Positions 1 through 7,853 of a DNA stretch of 64,000 nt are shown here, one piece after another. Source of the stretch: a virus. Positions within the stretch are counted from its first letter, which is position 1; the number at the start of each line of letters is the position of its first letter. A program made the position numbers and the translations under genes. The notes under the pieces were generated by a model. The model saw only the letters and a program-made list of their open reading frames with translations. It was not told the origin of the DNA and did not search any database. The stretch is taken from IMG/VR virus record IMGVR_UViG_3300006754_000009, positions 1 through 64,000 of that record; one strand, 5' to 3'.

Positions 1-975
1 AGAAGAAGGGAGTTAGCCGATTTAATAAATGAAGATGGGACTTATTTACCTAAATCTATTTTACACGCTGATTTAGATAAAGGAATGTTAGAATTTGTCG
101 GAGACCAATTACAGACAACAGTAAGTGGTAAAAAAATAAATTTAATAGATAAGATATTAACCTTACAAAGATGGGCAGAATTTTCTCAAACCTGGAAGTT
201 TGCAAATCAAGATAAAAATGTTGAGTTACCTTTTATAGTTGTTGTAAGAAAACCAGACGTACAATATGGTAGTAATCCCGCTTTAAAATATAATATACCC
301 GATAGAAAACAATTTCATTATGCAAAAGTACCAACATGGGACGGCAACAGAAAAGGATATGATGTATATACAATACCACAACCAGTACCTGTAGATATCA
401 CCTATAATGTTAAAATTGTGTGCAATAGAATGAGAGAGTTAAATCAATTTAATAGGGTGGTACTTCAGAAATTTACCTCTAGACAAGCTTATACATTTGT
501 TAAAGGACATTATATACCTATAGTTATGGATTCTATTGGGGACGAAAGTCAAATAGATACCGAAGACAGGAGATACTACCAACAAGACTATCAGTTTCAG
601 ATGCAGGGATTTTTACTAGACGAAGAAGAATTTGAAGTTAAGCCAGCAATATCTAGAAGTTTAGTGATGTTTGGGTTTGATAATAAGAATAGAGAGAAGG
701 AACCTAGAACCTTAGGTAAGGAAGTTATAGATAAAGTTAGTAATAGATTAGAGTTTGGGGCTACACAATTAACTTTGAATGTGACATATAAATATAAAAC
801 TAATATAACTATAACAAGAACCAAGAATATTGGAAACACAACATTTCAAATAGACGGAATAACACTTAAAGAACCAATATTAGTTAATCCCGGGGATATT
901 TTGGTTATAACTATAACTAAGCCCGCGGCAGGCAAACCATCAACGTTAACATTAACTGAAGTACTAGTAAGGTAG
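1..975 (+). CDS. Putative neck/tail-completion structural protein (5'-truncated by window edge)
   Basis: The reading frame is open from base 1, so the ATG at 85 is internal and the gene starts upstream of the window; 324 codons are visible. The middle part (IPQPVPVDITYNV, then RMRELNQFNRVVLQKF, then a D/E-R-YY segment and GFLLDEEEFEVKP) has the layout of head-tail connector or tail-terminator proteins that average over several measurements of a ring: a hydrophobic beta core followed by a conserved acidic turn. A beta-rich C-terminal extension begins near position 730. It lies directly upstream of the sheath gene, where T4-like phages often carry neck and sheath-stabilising genes (gp3/gp15 type). 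I infer a tail-completion role from position and fold-like pattern only. It ends at a TAG immediately next to the stop of a convergent small gene. Confidence 0.5.
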   Translation, partial: RRRELADLINEDGTYLPKSILHADLDKGMLEFVGDQLQTTVSGKKINLIDKILTLQRWAEFSQTWKFANQDKNVELPFIVVVRKPDVQYGSNPALKYNIPDRKQFHYAKVPTWDGNRKGYDVYTIPQPVPVDITYNVKIVCNRMRELNQFNRVVLQKFTSRQAYTFVKGHYIPIVMDSIGDESQIDTEDRRYYQQDYQFQMQGFLLDEEEFEVKPAISRSLVMFGFDNKNREKEPRTLGKEVIDKVSNRLEFGATQLTLNVTYKYKTNITITRTKNIGNTTFQIDGITLKEPILVNPGDILVITITKPAAGKPSTLTLTEVLVR

Positions 976-1143
976 TTATTCCCCATAGATATCTTTAACA
1001 GCCTTACACTTTTCTTTTATAAGGAGTTCAACAAAGGCAAACATCTTCAGGCCTTTCTTATTACAATATTTTTTAAGTAATAAGTGGGTTTCCGTACTTA
1101 TTTTTAAGTTTTTGCTTTTTTGTTTTTTGTCTTGTGGTGGCAT
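976..1143 (-). CDS. Small basic protein, possible ribbon-helix-helix-like DNA-binding protein
   Basis: Minus-strand frame of 55 codons from ATG (1141-1143) to TAA (976-978), convergent with the preceding gene and ending one base from its stop. The product is lysine-rich at its N-terminus, followed by a short strand (LKISTETHLLLKKYC) and two helices (NKKGLKMFAFVELLIKEK). This strand-helix-helix layout with a Gly-Leu-Lys turn is typical of small Arc/MetJ-type (RHH) regulators of phages. It fills most of the otherwise empty 324-bp gap between the neck gene and the sheath gene. Function is inferred from pattern only; a chance frame cannot be excluded, but the gap length, codon use and clean fit between neighbours favour a real gene. 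Confidence 0.6.
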   Translation of the reverse strand: MPPQDKKQKSKNLKISTETHLLLKKYCNKKGLKMFAFVELLIKEKCKAVKDIYGE

Positions 1144-1255
1144 TAGATGGGGTATTTTTAATATAATTATTATATAGTATGAAAAAAGTATGAAAAATTA
1201 CCTACACAACACCAAATATAGTGTTTTATACCATAACTTTTGATATTAGGGATTA

Positions 1256-1263
1256 TATTTATA
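1256..1263 (+). promoter_or_regulatory. Phage promoter element TATTTATA before the tail sheath
   Basis: Exact TATTTATA, 36 nt before the sheath ATG, in a non-coding stretch. It is one of 14 near-identical elements upstream of plus-strand transcription units in this window. No conserved upstream box is seen at a fixed distance. Confidence 0.6.
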
Positions 1264-1299
1264 ATAAAAGTAAATAAAACATTTTAAAAATTATAAAAC

Positions 1300-4200
1300 A
1301 TGGCAGACGGTAATAAAGTATTTGTTTCTCCAGGTGTATACACATCCGAGAAAGATTTAACATTTGTAGCACAGAGCGTTGGTGTTACCACACTAGGTTT
1401 AGTTGGAGAGACCTTAAAAGGTCCAGCTTTCGAACCAATATTTATACAATCATATGATGATTTCACAACTAGATTCGGTGGAACATCACCAATAAAATAT
1501 GTAGACTCACAAATACCAAAATATGAGTTAGGATATATCGCAAAATCATATCTTAGTCAATCTAACCAATTGTTTGTTACAAGAGTATTAGGATTAAGTG
1601 GTTATGATGCAGGACCGTCATGGTCTGTACAAACTATAGGTAGTCTTGACCCATCTTCGTTTAGTGCGGCTACTACCGCGTATACATCGGGTGCTACGTC
1701 TTTACCATTTTACATTCCTTTAACTGGGTCAAATGTAACAATTGGTAGTGAGATGTTCTCAAATGCAGCTTTAAGTACTGATTTTATTAGTACTTTACCA
1801 AGTTCTATAAAAGCTCATTTCGGAAATGGTAACGCAACAAATCCTTTACAAGACTGGGAAGAAACAATTTATTTAACTAACGGGACTTCAACAACATTAA
1901 AAGCCGACCTACTTGCATGGGCTAAAGCAATTTATGGTATAGCGAGTGATTTAGGTGACGCTGATGTTGGTGACGCAGCATCTGCTCCATACTCAAGTTG
2001 TTCAGGGTCAAACCCAGATTACTTAGTTTCCGCTACTACGCCATTTTACGGGGGAGCAATCTATCAATATGGGGTTATTCCTACTGACTATACTAATTTA
2101 GCTACAGCAACAACTACCAATTCACTATCCGCGACAAGTTCAACCACGATTTATAATAGATTAGGAGTAGATAGTAATACAGCATTAGAAGGACCTCTTG
2201 ATTATGAAAATGATGCATGGTATTACGGGTTATTCGACTACACTGGTGACACTACATGTTGTAGTGGAACCACATATAGTGGAGTGTCATATCAGTTATA
2301 CGCGACTACAGCAAATACAGGGGCATGTCAGATGATATCTACTGGTAGTACAACTATTGGTGGTACAGCATTTACTGTATTCTCAGGATATTGTGCTGTA
2401 GATTATGTAGATTGGGGTGGTGTACAACCATATACAGATTATGATGGTATGGTAGTATTAACATTTAGGTCTAGAGGATTAAGTACTAAAGCGAGTGGAG
2501 GACCAGTTTACGAAATAACAGCAAATACTGTTACTTTTGATTGTTCAGGAGGAACATACTATAAAGTATTAGAAGACCCTTTCGCGTCATTTGGAATTAA
2601 CGCGAGAACGGCAGAAGGAAAAGACTACACCTTCAAAACATCAATGAGTGTAACATCTACAGATTACGCGTCTAGTGTATTCGGTGTAACACCTTTTGAT
2701 AAGAAGGCAATAGATGTTCCGTTATTTGTTGAAGAATCTTACCCTACTTTATTAAAAGATAGTTGGAGAAAAGGTAAAGTTAGAGGACTACAATGTTGTT
2801 TAACTTATTTGCCATCAGCGAGAGCAACAACAAACACAGGTACAATCGCTTGGAATATGCATGAGTGGTTAACACCGGAAACACCATATGTGGTATCCGA
2901 ACTACAAGGTTCCGACGTATTTAGACTATTTAAGTTTGTCTCCATTTCTGATGGAACTACAGCTAATAGAGAATATAAAGTATCATTAATAAACTTATCT
3001 TTTGAAAGAGCTGAATTTGATGTGATAGTGAGAGATTTTTATGATACTGACGCAAACCCAGTAGTTCTAGAAAAATACACTAGATGTAGTCTAGACCCAA
3101 CTAAAGTGTCTTTTATAGGTAGAAAAATAGGTACATCAACAGGTGAATTTGAATTAAAATCTAAATATACTATGTTATTTTTAGGTGAAGGTGTTCTTGA
3201 CGGGACATTTGCTACTTCATTACCTTGTGGGTTTGAAGGATATAGATTTAGAAGTTACGGAAATTGTCCTATAAATCCACGTTTAGTATATAAAACTAAA
3301 TATTATACACCGGGTGAAGTTGTGTATGACCCACCATTTGGTACGGGTACTGTTAATAACGCTACTGTTAGTGGTGGTGATAAAATAAGTAAAGTTTATC
3401 TAGGTATTTCTGATACTATGGGTGCAGGATACGACCCATCATTCTTTGACCATAAAGGGTACGTAGTACCATCAAACGTATGTACAGCAACTGCAGGTGG
3501 AGAATGGAGTGTAATTACACAAGGATTCCACATGGATTCAGGAGCAACAGTAGTAGTTGGTGGTTCTGGTACTTATGTAAGTTGGTCAGGAACAACACTT
3601 GCTGGTAAATCAGTATTTGAATGTGGTGTAACCTCATTTAGAACAGAACCAACACTAAGTACTGACCCATATAAGAAATTAAGAGCACGTAAATTTACAT
3701 TGGCACCACATGGAGGATTTGACGGTTGGGACATTTACAGAAAAACTAGAAGTAATACTGATGATTATAGAATGGGATTAACTGGGTTCCTAAACGGAGC
3801 ATGTGTTAGCACAGAATTCGCAAATGCTACAGGAAGTGGAACATTCAAAAAATTAAATACTAATGAAGCAAATACTGATTATTTCGCTTATTTAAGAGGT
3901 ATAAACGAATTCTCTAACCCAGAAGCTATAGATATTAATGTATTTGCAACTCCAGGTATAGATTATGTAGATAATTTGGGATTAGTAAACGAAGCAATAG
4001 ATATGGTTGAAACTGATAGAGCAGATTCACTATATATTACAACCACACCAGATTATAATATGTTCGTAGCGGATACTACAGACACAGCTAATCAAATTTC
4101 ACCAGAAGAAGCTGTGGATAATGTAGAAGACTCTTTAATAGATTCTAATTATACAGCTACCTACTATCCTTGGATACAGGTGAGAGATACGGCTAATAAT

Positions 4201-4764
4201 AAACAAATATACATCCCACCAACATCAGAAGTAATGAGAAATATCGCGTTAACTGATAACATCTCCTTCCCTTGGTTTGCTTCCGCTGGTTACACAAGAG
4301 GACTAGTCGATGCTACAAAAGCAAGAAAGAAACTTACTTTAGATGAAAGAGACACACTATATGTTGGAAGATTAAATCCAATCGCTACATTCAGTGATAC
4401 AGGACCGATTATTTGGGGTAATAAAACATTACAAGTTAGAGAATCAGCTTTGGATAGAATTAATGTTAGAAGATTATTATTGCAAACTAGAAAGTTAATT
4501 TCTGCTGTCGCGGTTAGATTAATTTTCGAACAAAATGATGAAATAGTAAGACAACAATTCTTAGACCTGGTAAACCCTATATTAGATTCTATTAGAAGAG
4601 ATAGAGGGCTAACAGACTTTAGAGTGGTACTTTCTAATGACCCAGAAGAAATAGACAGAAATGAAATGAATGGTAAAATCTACATTAAACCTACCAGAGC
4701 ATTAGAATACATCTTTGTTGAATTCTTAATAACACCTACTGGAGCTTCTTTTGAAGACATATAG
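1300..4764 (+). CDS. 18: Tail sheath protein (gp18-like), greatly enlarged
   Basis: The contractile sheath subunit. The N-terminus (VFVSPGVYTSEKD, VGVTTLGLVGETLKGPAF, and a tract ending QLFVTRVLG) is the classic gp18 start. The C-terminal third, from about residue 790 (GGFDGWDIYR; SFPWFASAGYTRG; the run of R/L helices after WGNKTLQVRESALDRINVRR; ending FLITPTGASFEDI), is the conserved inter-subunit sheath core. A middle core segment (FDVIVRDFYDTDANP, about residues 570-640) is also typical. Between these lie long Ser/Thr/Gly-rich, Cys-containing insertions (about 115-440 and 680-790) that account for a length of 1154 residues, against 659 in T4 gp18. The insertions are probably surface domains on the outside of the tail. 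It has its own TATTTATA element upstream and is followed by another, so it may be transcribed alone. Confidence 0.95.
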   Translation: MADGNKVFVSPGVYTSEKDLTFVAQSVGVTTLGLVGETLKGPAFEPIFIQSYDDFTTRFGGTSPIKYVDSQIPKYELGYIAKSYLSQSNQLFVTRVLGLSGYDAGPSWSVQTIGSLDPSSFSAATTAYTSGATSLPFYIPLTGSNVTIGSEMFSNAALSTDFISTLPSSIKAHFGNGNATNPLQDWEETIYLTNGTSTTLKADLLAWAKAIYGIASDLGDADVGDAASAPYSSCSGSNPDYLVSATTPFYGGAIYQYGVIPTDYTNLATATTTNSLSATSSTTIYNRLGVDSNTALEGPLDYENDAWYYGLFDYTGDTTCCSGTTYSGVSYQLYATTANTGACQMISTGSTTIGGTAFTVFSGYCAVDYVDWGGVQPYTDYDGMVVLTFRSRGLSTKASGGPVYEITANTVTFDCSGGTYYKVLEDPFASFGINARTAEGKDYTFKTSMSVTSTDYASSVFGVTPFDKKAIDVPLFVEESYPTLLKDSWRKGKVRGLQCCLTYLPSARATTNTGTIAWNMHEWLTPETPYVVSELQGSDVFRLFKFVSISDGTTANREYKVSLINLSFERAEFDVIVRDFYDTDANPVVLEKYTRCSLDPTKVSFIGRKIGTSTGEFELKSKYTMLFLGEGVLDGTFATSLPCGFEGYRFRSYGNCPINPRLVYKTKYYTPGEVVYDPPFGTGTVNNATVSGGDKISKVYLGISDTMGAGYDPSFFDHKGYVVPSNVCTATAGGEWSVITQGFHMDSGATVVVGGSGTYVSWSGTTLAGKSVFECGVTSFRTEPTLSTDPYKKLRARKFTLAPHGGFDGWDIYRKTRSNTDDYRMGLTGFLNGACVSTEFANATGSGTFKKLNTNEANTDYFAYLRGINEFSNPEAIDINVFATPGIDYVDNLGLVNEAIDMVETDRADSLYITTTPDYNMFVADTTDTANQISPEEAVDNVEDSLIDSNYTATYYPWIQVRDTANNKQIYIPPTSEVMRNIALTDNISFPWFASAGYTRGLVDATKARKKLTLDERDTLYVGRLNPIATFSDTGPIIWGNKTLQVRESALDRINVRRLLLQTRKLISAVAVRLIFEQNDEIVRQQFLDLVNPILDSIRRDRGLTDFRVVLSNDPEEIDRNEMNGKIYIKPTRALEYIFVEFLITPTGASFEDI

Positions 4765-4772
4765 TATTTATA
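4765..4772 (+). promoter_or_regulatory. Phage promoter element TATTTATA
   Basis: Exact TATTTATA directly after the sheath stop codon and 13 nt before the next ATG (4786). If transcription begins 6-8 nt downstream, as for T4 late promoters, the leader would be very short. Confidence 0.55.
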
Positions 4773-4785
4773 ACAATAAAGTAAT

Positions 4786-5541
4786 ATGAAATTTAATAAA
4801 AAAATATTAACGGAAAGTTTAAGTCAACCATCTTCAGGGAAAAAAGTATTCACAGAAGGTAAAAAACAAAATATCATTGTTAGTGAAGAACAATTAGATA
4901 GATTGCTTTTTAGAATACATGAGTCTACTGAAAAAGACATAACTAATATAATAACTGAAACATTTAAAATTATTCGTCACGCTATTATTAATGAAAAGTT
5001 AGATTTAAGTATTCAGAACTACACTAATAATATAATCTCTGAATCCCAAGATGAGTGGAGAGGGCATAACCCAGGAGTTTCTGCTGCTTCAGGAATAGAA
5101 AACATTATAAATTCTATTCATAAAGCATATGAGATGATTAAAGATAGTGATACTAGAAAGAAAATCGCTAACTCTATCACTAAATTAGGTAATTTTATGA
5201 CAATCACAGCAGATGCAATAGGAGCGGGTAGAGACCAAAGAGCCCCAAGACCAACGGATTCATTAAGAGACCCACTTCCTTATCCAGAATTAGAAGAAGG
5301 TGAAGTTAAAGAAGATTCTGGTCATGATGAGGCTATGAATTATGGTAGAGACGAAGGTCATGACGACAAAGAACTTTATGATTTAAAACATGATGGTGGG
5401 AGTGAATACCACATAGATGATTTAGAAGATGATATGCATTATGACCACATTCATGATTCCGAAAAAGAAAAAGAAAATCTTATAAAGGAGGATATTGAAA
5501 AAATGAAAGAAGTAATCAACCCAATATCTAGAATAGTATAG
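4786..5541 (+). CDS. Acidic protein of unknown function with His/Asp-rich C-terminal half
   Basis: Not recognised. 251 residues. The N-terminal 35 residues carry NIIVSEEQLDRLLFRI, resembling the N-terminal motif of the HAD-like protein encoded at 6921 (NILITSKQLKSVSSLI). The central part is helical (about 50-150). The C-terminal part (about 165-235) is low-complexity and dominated by Asp, Glu and His, with repeated HD/DH/GHD groupings, which could bind divalent metal or act as an acidic scaffold. It lies between sheath and tube genes, behind its own promoter element, so an internal virion, scaffold or assembly role is plausible. It is convergent with the minus-strand cassette with only 8 bp between stop codons; I see no terminator hairpin there. 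Confidence 0.75.
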   Translation: MKFNKKILTESLSQPSSGKKVFTEGKKQNIIVSEEQLDRLLFRIHESTEKDITNIITETFKIIRHAIINEKLDLSIQNYTNNIISESQDEWRGHNPGVSAASGIENIINSIHKAYEMIKDSDTRKKIANSITKLGNFMTITADAIGAGRDQRAPRPTDSLRDPLPYPELEEGEVKEDSGHDEAMNYGRDEGHDDKELYDLKHDGGSEYHIDDLEDDMHYDHIHDSEKEKENLIKEDIEKMKEVINPISRIV

Positions 5542-5549
5542 GTAAATTT

Positions 5550-5792
5550 TTAGTCTTCAGGTAGTAATTTTCCACCATTAAGTAAAACTAATAGAGCTAT
5601 AGAAGGAGCTAGAATAGGTGCTTTAAGCACGTGAGTTAAAATATAAAAGGTATACCACCCATTAGTAGGAGATTCATTACGTTTATTCTCGAACTTAACA
5701 TAAGACTTACGTATTTCTTTTTCATTAATAATTAAAAATCCGCCCATTAATATTAGTGAGATAATTAGATATGTGATAATAGTTTGCGTCAT
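5550..5792 (-). CDS. Small membrane protein, third gene of the envelope cassette
   Basis: 80 residues. Residues 4-23 (IITYLIISLILMGGFLIIN) form one hydrophobic segment and residues 55-73 (APILAPSIALLVLLNGG) a second, with a charged KEIRKSYVKFENKR loop between. This predicts a two-pass inner-membrane protein with a positively charged cytoplasmic loop. It is the most downstream gene of the three-gene minus-strand cassette and is separated from the gene before it by 69 bp that hold a weak TTTG/TATATATT promoter-like pair with 22-bp spacing. No family recognised. The context suggests modification of the host envelope, for example superinfection exclusion, but a holin- or spanin-like role cannot be excluded. 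Confidence 0.7.
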   Translation of the reverse strand: MTQTIITYLIISLILMGGFLIINEKEIRKSYVKFENKRNESPTNGWYTFYILTHVLKAPILAPSIALLVLLNGGKLLPED

Positions 5793-5861
5793 AATTTTTA
5801 TTTTTTTTTGGTTAAACTTCTATATTAATATATACGATTTTAATTCATTATAGTTACAAAA

Positions 5862-6287
5862 TTAATTAATAAAACCAACAAAACCGTAGTATTCGTCGAT
5901 AAACGTCATATCTTGTAGGCTAAATATTATAGTACCATCTTTTTTTATAAATAAGAAACCATAATTCCCGTTATAATAATCATATAAATTATAAGTGGTA
6001 CCATATAAACTATCTTCTTTTATAGTTGTTATTTCTAAACCCATAGTCATTGAACCCTCAGGGGACATTCTATTTACTTCTACGGTATTTTCTAAGGTAT
6101 CTACAGTCACAGTATTAGAAGAGTTGGAGATACTGTTAACCACCATATCTTTCATCAAAGCCACTTTAAATTCGTCAGTGAAATTATCTATATGGAGTGT
6201 CATGTTATAAGTTGTGTCTTTAAGTGTGAAAGTCTGAGAACTAACAAATAAAGGTATTAATAATAATAACAAGATAAAATTTTTCAT
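5862..6287 (-). CDS. Secreted (periplasmic) protein of unknown function
   Basis: 141 residues with a clear type I signal peptide: MKNF, a hydrophobic run ILLLLLIPLFV, then SSQ-T, the cleavage pattern common in Flavobacteriia. The mature part is a small beta-rich domain (TYNMTLHIDNFTDEF, MGLEITTIKEDSLYGTTYNL, GFLFIKKDGTIIFSL) with no cysteine. It begins one base after the stop of the upstream lipoprotein gene, so the two are almost certainly co-transcribed. Nothing like it belongs to the T4-type virion or replication set. With its neighbour it looks like host-derived cargo sent to the envelope. Family not recognised. Confidence 0.75.
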   Translation of the reverse strand: MKNFILLLLLIPLFVSSQTFTLKDTTYNMTLHIDNFTDEFKVALMKDMVVNSISNSSNTVTVDTLENTVEVNRMSPEGSMTMGLEITTIKEDSLYGTTYNLYDYYNGNYGFLFIKKDGTIIFSLQDMTFIDEYYGFVGFIN

Positions 6288-6288
6288 G

Positions 6289-6864
6289 TTAATTTATTTT
6301 TTTAAAAGTTAATATAGAATAGTAACGATAATCATAATCGTTAATTTGTTGATAAGCTTCCTGAACAATCAGGTTAATTATTTTATTATCATAATCAATG
6401 TGTTTTATGGTTATAGGTCTAGACGAACCACCTAGAAGTAATTGTGGGCCGACAATAGGTTCAATAACCGTTAAATAGGACTCACTTACATTTAAACCAT
6501 AAGGAACCAAAGTGTCGTAGCCTAAAGTAAACTCTCCAACACCCGGAATACTACTAGGAAAATCAAAAGTCCAAATTGTTTCATACCTAATAATAGATTC
6601 AAAATCATACATAGGAGACCCATATCTTAAACTACTGGTAGGACCACTACTAAAGTGAAATTGAGTTGAAGAAGTATTCAAGTCTAAATTTTCCATAACC
6701 ATTTTACCACTCATTAATAACCAATCACCATCTAAAAATTCAATTTCTATAATAGATGTAGTATCTTGGGTAGTAGGATACTCTACATTACAATCTATTA
6801 GTGGGTAGTTCTTTTCACAAGAACAACACAGGAATACCAATAAGAGATATAATAATTTTTTCAT
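6289..6864 (-). CDS. Putative lipoprotein, first gene of the envelope cassette
   Basis: 191 residues. The N-terminus MKKLLYLLLVFLCCSCEKN is a typical Bacteroidota lipoprotein signal: a short hydrophobic core and a lipobox whose last cysteine (residue 16, in CSC-EKN) would be lipidated after signal peptidase II cleavage. The mature domain (about 30-191) is beta-rich with the style of Bacteroidota lipocalin-like or beta-sandwich lipoproteins (ILEFLDGDWLLMSGKM-type strand, later ITIKHIDYDNKIINLIVQEAY and YYSILTFKKI). It is the lead gene of the minus-strand cassette and carries a near-perfect host-type promoter a few bases upstream. I infer localisation to the outer or inner membrane of the infected host. 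The exact function is unknown; superinfection exclusion by masking a receptor is one possibility. Confidence 0.75.
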   Translation of the reverse strand: MKKLLYLLLVFLCCSCEKNYPLIDCNVEYPTTQDTTSIIEIEFLDGDWLLMSGKMVMENLDLNTSSTQFHFSSGPTSSLRYGSPMYDFESIIRYETIWTFDFPSSIPGVGEFTLGYDTLVPYGLNVSESYLTVIEPIVGPQLLLGGSSRPITIKHIDYDNKIINLIVQEAYQQINDYDYRYYSILTFKKIN

Positions 6865-6868
6865 ACTA

Positions 6869-6900
6869 CAAAGATAAGTAAAATAAATGAATAATCCAAA
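6869..6900 (-). promoter_or_regulatory. Bacteroidota housekeeping-type promoter for the minus-strand cassette
   Basis: Read on the minus strand: TTTG (6900-6897), a 20-bp spacer, then TATCTTTG (6876-6869). This matches the published Bacteroides/Flavobacterium consensus (TTTG at -33, TAnnTTTG at -7, spacer 19-21 bp) at every fixed position. The ATG of the lipoprotein gene begins 4 nt downstream, so the transcript would be nearly leaderless. Confidence 0.8.
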
Positions 6901-6908
6901 TTAATTTG

Positions 6909-6916
6909 TATTTATA
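6909..6916 (+). promoter_or_regulatory. Phage promoter element TATTTATA (divergent from the host-type promoter)
   Basis: Exact TATTTATA, 4 nt before the ATG at 6921. The very short distance implies a leaderless or near-leaderless mRNA if used. It faces away from the host-type promoter at 6869-6900. Confidence 0.45.
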
Positions 6917-6920
6917 TTAT

Positions 6921-7787
6921 ATGTCAAATAATATACTCATAACATCCAAACAACTTAAAAGTGTAAGTTCTTTAATCCAAGAGGAATATTCTAGTACACC
7001 TCCTATTAGAGCTTATTCTTTTGATTGGGACGATAATATCATTAATATGCCTACTAAAATAAAAATGTTAAGGAAAACTGATTCGGGGTGGGAAAAAATT
7101 AATGTTAGTACTAAAGAATTTGCTCTACTTAGAGGTGATGAAAATTATAAATTAGATGAGGGTGCATTCGATAATTTCATAAACGAAGAATCTTTTTTAA
7201 CAGACTTAGAGGAAGCACTACAAAATAATTCTTTCGCTCCATCCTTCAATAAATTTAAAGAAGCTTTAATTTACGCGAACCCAATCTCTATAATAACAGC
7301 GCGTGGACATAACCCAGCAGTACTACGAAAAGGTATGGATTTAGTTATTTCATACACCTTTAGTGAAGAAGAATTAGCAAAAATGATAGACAACATACAA
7401 CAAAATTTACCCGAATTAGATGGGGAAGAGGTAGATACAATTTTAAAAACTTATTTAGATAGTCACGATTATCACCCAGTAACTTCAGAATTTTTTACTG
7501 ATAAGTTTGGTTTAGGGGACGACTCATCAGTTTTAAATCCCGAAGAAAATAAGAAAATCGCGTTAAGGGACTACGTAACCAAGATTGTTACAGGGGCAAA
7601 ACAAATAGTGGATTCAGACCTTAATAAGCTCTCTATAGGGTTTAGTGATGATGATTTAGGTAATATTAACGCAATAAAAGACTTCATAGAACACGTTTTA
7701 CAACATGAATTTCCTAATGTTAATTTTGTGGTATACGACACTTCTGAAGGGGGGATGAATAAAATAGTACTAAAACAACTAAATTAA
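6921..7787 (+). CDS. HAD-superfamily hydrolase/phosphatase-like protein
   Basis: 288 residues from ATG 6921. A TTG at 6906 is in frame, but it would overlap the promoter element and adds only YLYY-like residues. HAD motifs are visible: motif I FDWDDN with nucleophile Asp35 and acid/base Asp37; motif II IITARG with Thr126; and a late acidic motif SDDD (Asp243-245) consistent with Mg binding. A cap-like region lies between motifs I and II. The N-terminal NILITSKQL motif is shared with the protein at 4786. HAD proteins in large T4-like phages often act on nucleotides or nucleic-acid 5'/3' ends (as in PnkP-type enzymes), but there is no kinase domain here, so the substrate is unknown. Confidence 0.75.
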   Translation: MSNNILITSKQLKSVSSLIQEEYSSTPPIRAYSFDWDDNIINMPTKIKMLRKTDSGWEKINVSTKEFALLRGDENYKLDEGAFDNFINEESFLTDLEEALQNNSFAPSFNKFKEALIYANPISIITARGHNPAVLRKGMDLVISYTFSEEELAKMIDNIQQNLPELDGEEVDTILKTYLDSHDYHPVTSEFFTDKFGLGDDSSVLNPEENKKIALRDYVTKIVTGAKQIVDSDLNKLSIGFSDDDLGNINAIKDFIEHVLQHEFPNVNFVVYDTSEGGMNKIVLKQLN

Positions 7788-7809
7788 AATATTTTTTTCA
7801 TTACCGATA

Positions 7810-7817
7810 TATTTATA
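7810..7817 (+). promoter_or_regulatory. Phage promoter element TATTTATA before the tail tube
   Basis: Exact TATTTATA in the gap before the tube gene, 36 nt upstream of the ATG at 7854, the same distance as for the sheath gene. Confidence 0.6.
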
Positions 7818-7853
7818 GATATAATAAAAAAGTAAAAACAAAAATTAAAAGAT

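Noticed and set aside
85-87. ATG at 85 as the start of the first gene
   Set aside because: The same frame is open to base 1 with protein-like sequence (LADLINEDGTYLPKSILHAD), so the gene begins before the window.
1079-1110. AATAAGT...ACTTATT inverted repeat in the gap before the sheath gene
   Set aside because: Short A/T stem with a 10-nt loop lying within the small minus-strand gene; not convincing as a terminator.
6906-6908. TTG at 6906 as start of the HAD-like gene
   Set aside because: It would place the promoter element inside the coding region and add only YLYY-type residues; the ATG at 6921 is preferred.
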